Below, piece by piece: positions 10,045-18,830 of a stretch of 64,000 nucleotides of DNA. Within the stretch, counting starts at the first letter, position 1. Each line of letters opens with the position of its first letter. Both the position numbers and the translations under genes were made by a program. Source of the stretch: Sphingomonas sp. BK235 (GTDB lineage Bacteria > Pseudomonadota > Alphaproteobacteria > Sphingomonadales > Sphingomonadaceae); assembly GCF_004345855.1 (NCBI RefSeq), contig NZ_SLXN01000002.1:1-64000 (forward strand), given 5' to 3'. Under the pieces are notes generated by a model. The model made no database searches, was not told where the DNA came from, and worked only from the letters and a program-made list of their open reading frames with translations.

Positions 10045-10119
10045 CCGCGCCTGCGCGCCGCCGCGGAACCGCCGCGCGCGCGCGGCATTGATGCGGCACA
10101 ATAGCGAGGGTCTTCGATC

Positions 10120-10332
10120 ATGGGTGCAACCACGCTCGGCGCGCTGGTCGGCGGCGCGATCGATGCCATGTCCGGCGACGACAACGCGGCGGACGGCGCG
10201 CTGTACGGCGCGATCACGGCCAACGTCCTCAAGCTCGTCCTCCCCGTCGCGGTCACCTACGCGATCGGCTGGGGCGTGCTGAAGGGGCTGGAGGCGCTCG
10301 GCGATACGATCTCGGAGAAAGTGACGTCATGA
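10120..10332 (+). CDS. small Gly-rich membrane protein, first of a pair
   Basis: The 70-aa protein has a Gly-zipper-like N-terminus (LGALVGGAIDAMSG), a GALYGAI segment and a hydrophobic helix at about residues 36-58. No family is recognised. Its stop overlaps the start of the next 70-aa gene by 4 bases (ATGA), and both proteins contain GALVG near the N-terminus, so the two probably work together in the inner membrane. Confidence 0.7.
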   Translation: MGATTLGALVGGAIDAMSGDDNAADGALYGAITANVLKLVLPVAVTYAIGWGVLKGLEALGDTISEKVTS

Positions 10333-10541
10333 TCAGAACCATCATCGGCGCGCTGGTCGGGCGCGAGCTGGATCGTCGCGATGGCCGCGGCGGCATCGGT
10401 GGCGCGATGGTTGGCGCGCTCGCCACTCGGGCAGTGACCCGCATGGGGCCGCTCGGCATGGCGCTCGGTGGCGCCTATGTCGCGAAGAAGGCCTATGACC
10501 GCCGTCGCGCCGGCCGTGCGGGCGTTCCGCCGCGGGCGTGA
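10329..10541 (+). CDS. small Gly-rich protein, second of a pair
   Basis: The 70-aa protein starts MIRTIIGALVGRELDRR and contains small-residue patches (GGIGGAMVGALA, PLGMALGGAYVAKKAYDRRR) typical of glycine zippers, ending in a basic tail. The start overlaps the previous stop (ATGA), indicating translational coupling. The function is unknown. A hairpin follows 11 bases after the stop. Confidence 0.68.
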   Translation: MIRTIIGALVGRELDRRDGRGGIGGAMVGALATRAVTRMGPLGMALGGAYVAKKAYDRRRAGRAGVPPRA

Positions 10542-10552
10542 GCGTGTCGGCC

Positions 10553-10586
10553 GGCCGCCCGACGCCGCGAGGCGGTCGGGACGGCC
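10553..10586. terminator. hairpin between convergent genes
   Basis: GGCCGCCCGACGCC pairs with GGCGGTCGGGACGGCC around a GCGA loop, with a few mismatches. It lies exactly in the 45-base gap between the small membrane pair (+) and the CoA-transferase gene (-), and on the plus strand it is followed by TTACTCC. It is probably bidirectional. Confidence 0.5.
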
Positions 10587-11732
10587 TTACTCCCAGTCGG
10601 CGCCGTCATGTTCATTGAGCCGCGGGCTCGCGCGCTCGGCCACCGCGCGCGCGCCGTCGTAGACGATCGGCGCTGCCAAACCGGGCAAGCCCTCCACCAG
10701 CAACCGCATCCCGCGCGCGACCACCTGGGGGTCGGCGAACACCTCGTCGATCCGGTTGACCGGGCCGACCGGCACCCCGGCGGCCTCCAGCGCGGCGAGC
10801 AGCGCGGCGCTGGTCCAGCCGAGCGTGCGCTCGATCAGCGGCGGCAGCAGCGCCGCCCGATGCGCCACGCGAGCGGGATTGGTGGCGAAGCGCACGTCCT
10901 CCGCCAGCGCGGGGATGCCCAGCACCGCGCATAGCCGCGCGAACTGGCGGTCGTTGCCCACCGCGACGATCAGGTCGCCGTCGCTCGTCGGGAAGCTCTG
11001 ATAGGGCGCGAGATTGGCATGGCCGTTGCCCATCCGCCGCGGCACCGCGCCGCTGACCATCCAGTTGAGCGCCTGATTGGCCAGCACCCCCACCTGCGTA
11101 TCGAGCAGCGCCATATCGATGTGCGTGCCGAGGCCGGTGCGATCGCGCGCGTGCAGCGCGGCGAGGATCGCGACCGTGGCATAGACCCCGGTGAACAGAT
11201 CGGCGGTGGCCACGCCGGTCTTCTGCGGTGCACCGTCGGGCTCACCGGTGATCGACATCATCCCGCCCATCCCCTGGACGATGAAGTCATAGCCCGCTCG
11301 GGTCGCATAGGGTCCGGTCTGGCCGAAGCCGGTGATCGAGCAGACGATCAGCCGCGGGTGGCGCGCGCGCAGCGTCGCCGCGTCCAGCCCGTATTTGACC
11401 AGCCCGCCCAGCTTGTAATTCTCGATCACCACATCGGCACCCGCGACGAGCGCGGCGACGCGCGCCTGCCCGGCCGCGCTGGCGAGGTCCACCGCGATCG
11501 AGCGCTTGCCGCGATTGCAGGCGTGATAATAAGCCGCCGACCGCTCCGTGCCGTCGGCGTCGCGGACGAAGGGCGGTCCCCAGTGGCGCGTGTCGTCGCC
11601 CTCGCCGGGGCGCTCCACCTTGATGACGTCCGCGCCGAGATCGGCGAGCAGCTGCCCCGCCCACGGACCGGCGAGGATGCGCGCGAGTTCGAGCACGCGC
11701 AGGCCGGCGAGCGGGCGGGGACGATCGGTCAT
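10587..11732 (-). CDS. CaiB/BaiF family (class III) CoA-transferase
   Basis: The 381-aa protein begins with LAGLRVLELARILAGPWAGQLLADLGADVIKVERP, as in family III CoA-transferases. The presumed catalytic Asp lies in GVATADLFTGVYA. These enzymes move CoA between carboxylic acids through a glutamyl/aspartyl-linked intermediate. The substrate cannot be read from sequence; formyl-CoA, carnitine and racemase-type members share these motifs. No partner acyl-CoA gene is adjacent. Confidence 0.9.
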   Translation of the reverse strand: MTDRPRPLAGLRVLELARILAGPWAGQLLADLGADVIKVERPGEGDDTRHWGPPFVRDADGTERSAAYYHACNRGKRSIAVDLASAAGQARVAALVAGADVVIENYKLGGLVKYGLDAATLRARHPRLIVCSITGFGQTGPYATRAGYDFIVQGMGGMMSITGEPDGAPQKTGVATADLFTGVYATVAILAALHARDRTGLGTHIDMALLDTQVGVLANQALNWMVSGAVPRRMGNGHANLAPYQSFPTSDGDLIVAVGNDRQFARLCAVLGIPALAEDVRFATNPARVAHRAALLPPLIERTLGWTSAALLAALEAAGVPVGPVNRIDEVFADPQVVARGMRLLVEGLPGLAAPIVYDGARAVAERASPRLNEHDGADWE

Positions 11733-11805
11733 CGGGCCCTTCTAACCGCCGTCAGGGGGGCATTGTCGAGGGGCTCGGGCACGGCGACGCCGGCGCCGCG
11801 CGCGC

Positions 11806-12027
11806 TCAGATGACGCCGCCGCCGATCATCAGCCGCAACCCGAAGATCAGGATGAGCACGAGGTTGAGGTTGCGCCCGGTGTTGCGCGACGACAGCGCCC
11901 CCACCGCGGCGCCGACCACCGCGATCGGGATGACGAACCAATAGCCCCAGGCGAGGAACGGCAGGAACGGCACGATGCCGAGCACCAGCGCGACGAGGCC
12001 GATCAGGATCGAGAACAGGTTGAGCAT
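11806..12027 (-). CDS. small hydrophobic membrane protein
   Basis: The 73-aa protein has three hydrophobic stretches (residues 3-24, 26-46 and 53-70) separated by RNTGRN. The ATG at 12027 is chosen because the longer frame upstream is Arg/His-rich and unlike a protein N-terminus. The ribosome-binding site is weak. No known family is recognised. It is divergent from the SMR transporter gene. Confidence 0.65.
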   Translation of the reverse strand: MLNLFSILIGLVALVLGIVPFLPFLAWGYWFVIPIAVVGAAVGALSSRNTGRNLNLVLILIFGLRLMIGGGVI

Positions 12028-12075
12028 GACGTGAAGATGGCGCCGTCGCGGGTGTATTGCAAGAGTGAGACGGTG

Positions 12076-12101
12076 CGGGCGATGCCTCTCGTCATCGCCC
12101 G
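12076..12101. repeat. perfect hairpin in the divergent region before the SMR gene
   Basis: CGGGCGATG and CATCGCCCG pair perfectly around an 8-base loop. It lies between the starts of the small membrane gene (-) and the SMR gene (+), so it could be a repressor operator or a leader hairpin. It lacks the paired ACGR-loop hairpins of a guanidine-II riboswitch. Confidence 0.5.
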
Positions 12102-12159
12102 TCGCAGTGTCGCCGACGATCGGCTTCAAAGCCCATCGCCCTCCTCCTAGGATGGCGGA

Positions 12160-12489
12160 ATGGCCCGCCTGCTCCTGCTCGTCGCGATCCTCGCCGAGGT
12201 CACCGCCACCACCGCGCTCAAGGCGTCGGATGGCCTCACCCGCCCGCTACCCTCGCTGGTCACCGCGCTCGGTTATGGCATCGCCTTCTACTGTCTGTCG
12301 CTCGCGCTGCGCCACATCGCCACGGGAGTCGCTTATGCGATCTGGTCGGGCGTCGGGATCGTGCTGGTCACCGCGCTCGCCTGGTGGCTCCACGGGCAGA
12401 AGCTCGACGGCTACGCGCTCGGCGGGATGGCGCTGATCGTCGCGGGCGTGCTGCTGGTCAACCTGTCCCCCGCCGCGGCCCAGCCGTGA
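12160..12489 (+). CDS. small multidrug resistance (SMR) family transporter
   Basis: The 109-aa protein has four predicted transmembrane helices. The essential membrane-embedded Glu lies in the first helix (AILAEVTATTALKAS, Glu13), with the family-typical YCLSLALRHIATGVAYAIWSG in helices 2-3. SMR proteins are dual-topology dimers exchanging protons for cationic compounds or guanidinium derivatives. No partner SMR gene is adjacent, so a homodimer is likely. The substrate is uncertain. Confidence 0.92.
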   Translation: MARLLLLVAILAEVTATTALKASDGLTRPLPSLVTALGYGIAFYCLSLALRHIATGVAYAIWSGVGIVLVTALAWWLHGQKLDGYALGGMALIVAGVLLVNLSPAAAQP

Positions 12490-12524
12490 TTTCCTTGGCC
12501 GGCGAAAAGGACTAGGGCGGCGCG

Positions 12525-12899
12525 ATGAACTCCCTCTTCCTCGTGATGGCGGGTGGCGCGGTCGGTACGGCCGGGCGCTACCTGACCGGGCGCGCGATGA
12601 CCGCGGCGCTCGGACCCGACTGGCCCTGGGGCACGCTGACCGTCAATCTGGTCGGCGGGCTGCTGATGGGGCTGCTCGTCGGCGCGCTCGCGCGCACAGG
12701 CGGCAGCGAGAATTGGCGGCTGCTGCTCGGCGTCGGGGTGCTCGGCGGCTTCACCACCTTCTCCGCCTTCGCGCTCGACGCCGCGACGATGATCCAGCGC
12801 GGCGCCGCGCTCAGCGCGCTCGGCTACGCGCTCGTGTCGGTGGTCGGCGCGATCGCGGCGGTGTTCGCCGGGCTCGCGCTGGTGCGGGTGGCAGCATGA
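12525..12899 (+). CDS. crcB: fluoride exporter CrcB/Fluc
   Basis: The 124-aa four-helix membrane protein is a Fluc-type fluoride channel. Signatures include the N-terminal GGAVGTAGRYL, WGTLTVNLVGGLLMG and GVLGGFTTFSAFALD; the last contains the Phe and Thr/Ser residues that line the pore. It lies 35 bases after the SMR gene, and its stop overlaps the start of the RluA gene (ATGA). No fluoride riboswitch fits in the short upstream gap. Confidence 0.95.
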   Translation: MNSLFLVMAGGAVGTAGRYLTGRAMTAALGPDWPWGTLTVNLVGGLLMGLLVGALARTGGSENWRLLLGVGVLGGFTTFSAFALDAATMIQRGAALSALGYALVSVVGAIAAVFAGLALVRVAA

Positions 12900-14014
12900 G
12901 CGGCGAGGGCGTCCGCCAGTTCACCGTCGCGCTCGACGATGACGGCATCCGCGTCGATCGCTGGTGCAAGCGCCACCTCGATGGCACCAGCTTCACGACC
13001 GTCGCCAAATGGGCGCGCACCGGGCAGCTCCGCCTCGATGGCGCGCGCGTCGGCCCGGGCGACCGCGTCCAGGCGGGTCAAGTGCTGCGCGTGCCCCCGC
13101 CCGAGCCCGTCCGCAGCGACGCCCGGCCCGAGCGCCAGCGCGCGCCGCTCAGCGACGACGAGATCGCCTTCGCGCGCGAATTGGTGATCCACCGCGACGC
13201 GCAGGCTTTGGTGCTCAACAAGCCCCCCGGCCTCGCCACGCAGGGCGGCACCAAGACCACCGCGCACGTCGACGGGCTGCTCGACGCCCTGCAGGACGAG
13301 TCGCAGGGCCGGCCCAAATTGGTCCACCGGCTCGACAAGGATACCTCGGGCGCGCTGCTGGTGGCGCGCACCGCGCGCGCCGCGGGCTTCTTCGCCAAGG
13401 CCTTCTCGGGCCGCACCGCGAAGAAGGTCTATTGGGCGCTGATCGTCGGCGTGCCCTCGATCGACGACGGCACGATCGAGCTGCCGATCGCCAAACAGCC
13501 CGGCACCGGCGGCGAGAAGATGCACGTCGACGAGGCCGAGGGCCAACCGGCCCGGACGCGCTACCGCGTGATCGAGCGCGCCGGCAACCGCACCGCCTGG
13601 GTCGAGCTGCAGCCCTTCACCGGGCGCACGCACCAGCTGCGCGTCCATATGGCGGCGATCGGCCATCCGATCGTGGGCGACGGCAAGTATGGCGGGCCGG
13701 CGGCGTTCCTCACCGGCGGGATCAGCCGCAAGATGCACCTCCACGCGCGCCGCATCCGCGTCGACCATCCCGATGGCGGCGAGATCGACGTCACCGCCGA
13801 GCTGCCGTCGCACTTCGCCGAGAGCCTCGCCTCGCTCGGCTTCGAGGCGATGGCGGGCGACATGATGCCGCTCGACGAGCGCGCGCCGCCGACGCGCGAG
13901 GAGAAGAAGGCGCGCGCGCGGGCGCATGCCAAGACCGTGCGCAAGGAACGCCGCGGCGAGCGGCGCTCGCGCGCCGACGGCGAGGGCAGAGGCGGCGGCC
14001 GGCGCCGCGGCTGA
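12896..14014 (+). CDS. RluA family 23S rRNA pseudouridine synthase
   Basis: The 372-aa protein has an N-terminal S4 RNA-binding domain (about residues 10-65) and a pseudouridine synthase domain with the catalytic Asp in LVHRLDKDTSGALLV. It probably modifies 23S rRNA as RluC or RluD does. The last 40 residues are strongly basic, a likely RNA-binding tail. The ATG at 12896 overlaps the crcB stop; the longer open frame is a shadow of crcB. Confidence 0.93.
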   Translation: MSGEGVRQFTVALDDDGIRVDRWCKRHLDGTSFTTVAKWARTGQLRLDGARVGPGDRVQAGQVLRVPPPEPVRSDARPERQRAPLSDDEIAFARELVIHRDAQALVLNKPPGLATQGGTKTTAHVDGLLDALQDESQGRPKLVHRLDKDTSGALLVARTARAAGFFAKAFSGRTAKKVYWALIVGVPSIDDGTIELPIAKQPGTGGEKMHVDEAEGQPARTRYRVIERAGNRTAWVELQPFTGRTHQLRVHMAAIGHPIVGDGKYGGPAAFLTGGISRKMHLHARRIRVDHPDGGEIDVTAELPSHFAESLASLGFEAMAGDMMPLDERAPPTREEKKARARAHAKTVRKERRGERRSRADGEGRGGGRRRG

Positions 14015-14097
14015 CCGCCGCGCGCGTCAGCCCGGCGTCACCTCGCCGGCGGGAGGCGGCGACCGCGCGCCGATCGAAGGGGGCGCGCCTCCGTCCG

Positions 14098-14634
14098 CTA
14101 CAGCAGCGCGTCGGCGAGCAGCAGCAGCATCTTGACGTCCATCGCCACGCCCTGCGTGCGCTTCGCCAGGACGAAGCGCGACAGCTCCGCGCGCGGCACG
14201 AGATGGACCTCGATGTCCTCGTCGTCCGCGCCGCCGCCCGGCCCGATCTTCTCGAGGTCGTGCGCGCGCACCAGCGTGAAGCCCTCGCTGTTCATTCCCG
14301 GCGAGGAATGGAAGAAGCCCAACTCCTCGATCCGCCCCGCGCGATAGCCCGTCTCCTCCTCCAGCTCGCGCGCCGCCCCCGCCGCGACCGCCTCGCCCGC
14401 GGTCTCGTCGCCGATCAGCCCCGCGGGCAGTTCGAGGCAGCGTCGCCCCAGCGGGACGCGATACTGCTCCACCAGGACGACGCGGTCCGCGGCGTCGATC
14501 GCGACGATCACCGCCGCCTGGATGCCGTTGCGGCGGGCGACATATTCCCACTGCCCCTGCGTCTTCACCTCGATGTAGCGCCCCGACCAGGCGATCTCGG
14601 CGGGGGCGGCGGCGTCGCGATGGGGCTCGGTCAT
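14098..14634 (-). CDS. Nudix hydrolase, ADP-ribose pyrophosphatase type
   Basis: The 178-aa protein carries the Nudix box (GX5EX7REUXEEXGU) as GDETAGEAVAAGAARELEEETGY, here broken for length: GDETAGEAV then AAGAARELEEETGY. The upstream ELPAGLI segment is typical of the ADP-ribose diphosphatase subgroup, which cleaves ADP-ribose to AMP and ribose 5-phosphate. The ATG at 14634 is preferred to an upstream TTG at 14652. It is convergent with the RluA gene. Confidence 0.88.
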   Translation of the reverse strand: MTEPHRDAAAPAEIAWSGRYIEVKTQGQWEYVARRNGIQAAVIVAIDAADRVVLVEQYRVPLGRRCLELPAGLIGDETAGEAVAAGAARELEEETGYRAGRIEELGFFHSSPGMNSEGFTLVRAHDLEKIGPGGGADDEDIEVHLVPRAELSRFVLAKRTQGVAMDVKMLLLLADALL

Positions 14635-14750
14635 GATGTCTCGCTGATACAAGCGTCGGGAGCCGCCCCTTTAGGTCAGCCGCGCGGCTTGGCGAAGCCG
14701 TAATCGAGGATTAACCTGGATCGACCCGGACCGAGATCAGCAGGGAGACG

Positions 14751-15230
14751 ATGATGTTGAAGGATTTCAGAGCGTTCATCGCGCGCGGCAATGTGCTCGA
14801 CTTGGCGGTCGGGGTAATCATCGGCGGCGCCTTCGCCACCATCACCAAGTCGCTCACCGACGACATCATCATGCCGATCGTCGGCGCGATCTTCGGCGGC
14901 TTCGATTTCTCCAGCTACTTCATTAAGCTGGGGCCGGTGCCCGCGGGCTATGCCGGCTCGCCGTCGAGCTACGCGCAGCTCAAGGCGGCGGGGGTGCCGC
15001 TGTTCGGCTATGGCGAGTTCATCACCGTGGTGATCAACTTCGTCATCCTCGCCTTCATCGTCTTCCTGCTGATGCGCAGCGTCAACCGCGTGATCGCCGC
15101 GGCCGAGCGCGAGAAGAAGGAGGGCACCGCCGAGCCCGCCGCCGAACCCGCCGAGGTCGCGCTGCTGCGCGAGATCCGCGACGAGCTGCGCGCGCGCCCC
15201 GCGCCGGGCACCACCCCTCCACTGGGTTGA
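14751..15230 (+). CDS. mscL: large-conductance mechanosensitive channel MscL
   Basis: The 159-aa membrane channel opens under membrane tension to release solutes during hypo-osmotic shock. The first segment, DFRAFIARGNVLDLAVGVIIGGAF, is the pore-lining TM1, followed by a periplasmic loop, TM2 (about 85-107) and an amphipathic C-terminal helix. Two adjacent ATGs (14751, 14754) follow AGGGAG; either could be the start. A TTAACC motif lies about 40 bases upstream. Confidence 0.95.
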   Translation: MMLKDFRAFIARGNVLDLAVGVIIGGAFATITKSLTDDIIMPIVGAIFGGFDFSSYFIKLGPVPAGYAGSPSSYAQLKAAGVPLFGYGEFITVVINFVILAFIVFLLMRSVNRVIAAAEREKKEGTAEPAAEPAEVALLREIRDELRARPAPGTTPPLG

Positions 15231-15235
15231 GCCGA

Positions 15236-15264
15236 GGCGGGGGCGGCCGACGCGTCGCCCCGCC
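15236..15264. terminator. GC hairpin between mscL and the convergent permease
   Basis: GGCGGGGGCG can pair with CGCCCCGCC around about 10 bases, in the 45-base convergent gap. There is no T-tract, so efficiency is uncertain. Confidence 0.4.
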
Positions 15265-15275
15265 CGCCACGCGCC

Positions 15276-16826
15276 TCAGTGGAGCGGCGGGTCGAGCGGC
15301 TCGCCGCTGTCGACGATGCCGCGCCCGACATGGCTGTGCGCGCGGCTATAGGCGAAATAGATCACCAGGCCGATCGCGCCCCAGATCGGCAGCACCAGCA
15401 TCGCCGCGCTAGGCAGGTTGAAGAACAGGAAGACGCAGCCCACGATCGTCAGCGGCCCGACCAGCCACAGCGCGGGGGTCCGGAAGTCGCGCTTGTGGTC
15501 GCGCGCGGTGCGCCGCAGGATCATCACCGCGATCGCCACCATCATGAAGGCGTAGAGTGTCCCCGCGTTGGCGATGTCGGCGAGCTGCCCGACCGGCAAG
15601 AAGGCCGCCGCGAAGGCCACGCCCACGCCGGTCAGCGCGGTGACGACGTGCGGCGTCTTCCACTTGGGATGGACGGTGCTGAGCCGTTCGGGCAGCAGCC
15701 CGTCGCGGCTCATCACGAAGAAGATGCGGGTCTGGCCGAACATCAGGATCAGGATCACCGAGGGCAGCGCGAGGAAGGCCGCGATGCCGAGCATATTACC
15801 CACCTTGGACCAGCCGATCGCGCGCAGCACGTGCGCCAGCGCCTCGTTCGAGCAGACCAGCGCGTCGGCATATTGCGGCAGCGCGCACTGGCGCGCCAGC
15901 TCCTCGGACCCGGTCGGGAAGGGGATGCCGTTCGGCCCCATGATCGGCTGGCCGCCGATCGTGCCGATCGCGCCCGCGGCGACCAGGATGTAGAAGACGG
16001 TGCAGAACAGCAGCGAGCCGATCAGCCCGATCGGCACGTTGCGCTGCGGGTTCTTGGTCTCCTCCGCCGCGGTCGAGACCGCGTCGAAGCCGACATAGGC
16101 GAAGAAGATCGTCGCCGCCGCGCCCACCGCGCCGACCCCGGTGCCGAAGCCGCCGAACACGCCCGCGGGCAGGAAGGGGTTGAACTTGCCCGCGTCGAAC
16201 GACTCGCTCGGCAGTGTCAGCGCGATGAAGGCGGTCAGCGCGACGACCTTGATCGCCACCAGCACCGCGTTCACGCGCGCGCTCTCGGTGGTGCCGATCA
16301 TCAGCAGCCAGGTGATCAGCCCCGCGATCAGCACCGCGGGCAGGTTGATGAAGCCGCCGGGCGCGCCGCCCAGCGCGAGCGGCGCGGCGGAGAGCCAGGC
16401 GGGCAGGTGGATGCCGAGGAACTGGTTGAGGATCGTGCCGCTGAAATAACCCGACCAGCCGACCGCCACCGCGCTGGCGGCGACCGCATATTCGAGGATC
16501 AGCGCCCAGCCCACCGTCCAGGCGAGCAGCTCGCCCATGGTCGAATAGGTGTAGGTATAGGCCGATCCCGCCACCGGGATCATCGCCGCGATCTCGGCGT
16601 AGCAGAGCGCCGCCACGATGCAGATCGCGCCCGCGATCGCGAAGGCGAGCATCAGGCCGGGGCCGGCTTTCTGCGCGCCCGCCGCGGTGAGAACGAAGAT
16701 GCCCGTCCCGATCACGCAGCCGATCCCGAACAAAGTCAGCTGGAACCAGCCGAGCGTGCGGTGGAGCGACTTGCGCTCGGCGGTGGCGAGGATGGCGTCG
16801 AGAGGTTTGACGCGCCCGAAGATCAT
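15276..16826 (-). CDS. APC superfamily amino acid permease, CAT-like
   Basis: The 516-aa protein has about 12-14 transmembrane helices. It starts MIFGRVKPLDAILATAERKS and carries the substrate-binding GCVIGTGIFVLTA of helix 1 and the FFAYVGFDAVSTAAEET block of helix 6, as in cationic amino acid transporters. The long loop containing paired cysteines (about residues 315-335) is periplasmic. The ATG at 16826 is chosen because the upstream extension is Arg/Ser-rich and unlike a membrane protein. It stands alone. Confidence 0.92.
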   Translation of the reverse strand: MIFGRVKPLDAILATAERKSLHRTLGWFQLTLFGIGCVIGTGIFVLTAAGAQKAGPGLMLAFAIAGAICIVAALCYAEIAAMIPVAGSAYTYTYSTMGELLAWTVGWALILEYAVAASAVAVGWSGYFSGTILNQFLGIHLPAWLSAAPLALGGAPGGFINLPAVLIAGLITWLLMIGTTESARVNAVLVAIKVVALTAFIALTLPSESFDAGKFNPFLPAGVFGGFGTGVGAVGAAATIFFAYVGFDAVSTAAEETKNPQRNVPIGLIGSLLFCTVFYILVAAGAIGTIGGQPIMGPNGIPFPTGSEELARQCALPQYADALVCSNEALAHVLRAIGWSKVGNMLGIAAFLALPSVILILMFGQTRIFFVMSRDGLLPERLSTVHPKWKTPHVVTALTGVGVAFAAAFLPVGQLADIANAGTLYAFMMVAIAVMILRRTARDHKRDFRTPALWLVGPLTIVGCVFLFFNLPSAAMLVLPIWGAIGLVIYFAYSRAHSHVGRGIVDSGEPLDPPLH

Positions 16827-16956
16827 TAGGTTCGATGCCCCCAAGGGAAACTTTCTGGACAGGAGCCTAGCGGCCTTGAGGCGCCGCGCAATAGTGTTGC
16901 GCCGCGATGACAGGGAGAGGCGCGACTCGGTGCGGCGGTCACTCTGGCACGCGCGA

Positions 16957-17379
16957 TCAAGCGCGCGCGTCGATCCGCTTCGCCAGGAAGAAGCGTGCTT
17001 CACCCGGGGGATAATCGTCGATCGTGCCGAACAGCGCGTAGCCGAGCTTCTCGTAGAAGCCGCGCGCCTGGAAGCTGAACGTGTCGAGCCACACGCCGAC
17101 GCACCCGAGTCGCGCCGCCTCGGCCTCCGCGGCGCACATCAGCGCGCGGCCCTCGCCGCGGCCGCGCCGCTCGGGCGGGAGCGCGAGATATTGCACGAAC
17201 AGCCAGCGATAGCTCGCCGTGCCCCACAGCCCGCCGACGATCGCGCCGGCCTCGTCCCGCAGCACCAGCGCGATCTCCTCGCGCTCGGTCGCGCCGACCG
17301 CAGAGTCGTTGTGCGCCACCAGCGGCGCGAGGATCGCGGCGCGCACCGCCGCGTCGGGCGCGGCGACCCGCTCGATCAC
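16957..17379 (-). CDS. GNAT family N-acetyltransferase
   Basis: The 140-aa protein has the GNAT acetyl-CoA-binding motif A in YLALPPERRGRGEGRALM and the C-terminal ARGFYEKLGYALFGTIDDYP. The acceptor is unknown. Its start overlaps the sspB stop by 4 bases, so it is co-translated with sspB. Confidence 0.9.
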   Translation of the reverse strand: MIERVAAPDAAVRAAILAPLVAHNDSAVGATEREEIALVLRDEAGAIVGGLWGTASYRWLFVQYLALPPERRGRGEGRALMCAAEAEAARLGCVGVWLDTFSFQARGFYEKLGYALFGTIDDYPPGEARFFLAKRIDARA

Positions 17380-17861
17380 TTCTTGCGCTTGAAGTCCACC
17401 GCGACGACGTTCGAGCCGTCGCTCGCGCCGCCCGCGGGCGGGCCGTCATTCTCGGCCGGGTCATGCCCGCCGGGGCCGTCGCCCGGCCCTTCCTGCGCCT
17501 GGAAGCGCAATTCGAAGTTCACCGCCGGATCGTGGAAGCCCGTGATCGCCGAATACGGGATCACCAGCTTCGACGGCACCTGGTTGAAGCTGAGCCCGAC
17601 CGAGAAGCGCTCCTCGTCGACGGTCAGATCCCAGAAGCGGTTCTGGAGCACGATCGTCATCTCGTCGGGGAAGCGCTCGACCAGGCGCGACGGAATGTCG
17701 ACGCCAGGCGCCTGAGTCTTGAAGGTGATGTAGAAATGGTGCTGGCCGGGCAGACCCCCGGTCTCGGCGACCACGCCCAGCACGCGCCCGACGACGGCGC
17801 GCAGCGCTTCCTGCACGATCTCGTCATAGGGGATCTGGCTGTCGGGCAGCATGTCGTTCAT
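17376..17861 (-). CDS. sspB: SspB-type ClpXP adaptor
   Basis: The 161-aa protein matches alphaproteobacterial SspB: an N-terminal substrate-binding fold ([52 protein letters not shown]), a flexible Gly/Pro/Asp-rich linker (about 120-150) and a short basic C-terminal peptide, [11 protein letters not shown], which in this family docks on the ClpX N-domain. SspB delivers ssrA-tagged proteins to ClpXP. The ATG at 17861 is the only start consistent with the family. It is divergent from hisB. Confidence 0.92.
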   Translation of the reverse strand: MNDMLPDSQIPYDEIVQEALRAVVGRVLGVVAETGGLPGQHHFYITFKTQAPGVDIPSRLVERFPDEMTIVLQNRFWDLTVDEERFSVGLSFNQVPSKLVIPYSAITGFHDPAVNFELRFQAQEGPGDGPGGHDPAENDGPPAGGASDGSNVVAVDFKRKK

Positions 17862-17934
17862 GCGCTTATGGGTAGCGCGATGGGCCGAGCGGTCAAGGTT
17901 GCTTGGACCGCACAGCGCGTTATGGACCGGCGTC

Positions 17935-18522
17935 ATGCGCACCGCCACGCTCCGCCGCGACACCAGCGAGACCCGTATCAGCGTCTCGGTCAACCTCGAC
18001 GGCACCGGCCAGTATGACATCCACACCGGGGTCGGCTTCTTCGACCATATGCTGGAGCAGCTCGCGCGCCACTCGCTGATCGACGTCACGCTCCACTGCG
18101 ACGGCGACCTCCACATCGACCAGCATCACACGGTGGAGGACAGCGCGCTCGCGCTCGGCAGCGCGGTGGCGCAGGCGCTCGGCGACAAGCGCGGCATCCG
18201 CCGCTACGCCGACGCTCTGTCGCCGATGGACGAGACGCTGACCCGAGTCGCGCTCGATATCTCGGGGCGGCCGTGGCTGGTGTGGAAGACCGCTTTCACC
18301 CAGACCCGGCTGGGCGAGATGGACACCGAGCTGTTCCAGCACTGGTTCCACAGCTTCGCGCAGACCGCCGGGATCACGCTCCACGTCGAGACGCTGTACG
18401 GCGACAACAACCATCATATCGCCGAGAGCGCCTATAAGGGGCTGGCGCGGGCGCTGCGGGAGGCGATCGAGATTGACCCGCGCAAGATCGGCGTGATCCC
18501 CTCTACCAAGGGCACTTTGTGA
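17935..18522 (+). CDS. hisB: imidazoleglycerol-phosphate dehydratase
   Basis: The 195-aa monofunctional HisB dehydrates imidazole-glycerol phosphate to imidazole-acetol phosphate in histidine synthesis. The Mn-binding motifs are visible: [24 protein letters not shown] and [12 protein letters not shown]. The ATG at 17935 matches the family N-terminus ([14 protein letters not shown]). It opens the his cluster, and its stop is overlapped by the next gene (GTGA). Confidence 0.96.
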   Translation: MRTATLRRDTSETRISVSVNLDGTGQYDIHTGVGFFDHMLEQLARHSLIDVTLHCDGDLHIDQHHTVEDSALALGSAVAQALGDKRGIRRYADALSPMDETLTRVALDISGRPWLVWKTAFTQTRLGEMDTELFQHWFHSFAQTAGITLHVETLYGDNNHHIAESAYKGLARALREAIEIDPRKIGVIPSTKGTL

Positions 18523-18830
18523 GCCGCTTCCGCGCCGGCGGCGAGCTGAGCCTGATCTTGCTGAGCTACGTGCGCCCGCTCGACGAGATCGACGCGCTGA
18601 TGCCGGCGCATGTCGCCTGGCTCGACGCCGGCTTCGCGGAGGGCGCCTTCCTGGTGGCGGGCCGGCGCGAGCCGCGCAGCGGCGGGGTGATCGTGGTGCG
18701 CGGCGACCGTGCCGCGGCCGAGGCGATCGCCGCGACCGACCCGTTCGTCACCGCCGGCGCGGCGACCGCCGAGGTGGTGCCGTTCCACGCCAGCTTCGCC
18801 GCCGACGCGGTCCGCACGTGGCTGGCATGA
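18519..18830 (+). CDS. YciI-like protein in the his cluster
   Basis: The 103-aa protein has a dimeric ferredoxin-like YciI fold ([40 protein letters not shown]). It uses a GTG start overlapping the hisB stop, and its own stop overlaps hisH (ATGA), so it is tightly coupled to both. YciI members have been suggested to bind small ligands or act as hydrolases; no role in histidine synthesis is established. Confidence 0.88.
   Translation: MSRFRAGGELSLILLSYVRPLDEIDALMPAHVAWLDAGFAEGAFLVAGRREPRSGGVIVVRGDRAAAEAIAATDPFVTAGAATAEVVPFHASFAADAVRTWLA

Noticed and set aside
12028..12159. Guanidine riboswitch before the SMR gene
   Set aside because: There is a single stem with an 8-base loop lacking ACGR; the two-hairpin guanidine-II pattern is absent.
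12490..12524. Fluoride riboswitch before crcB
   Set aside because: Only 35 bases separate crcB from the SMR stop, too short for the riboswitch fold, and no conserved core is visible.
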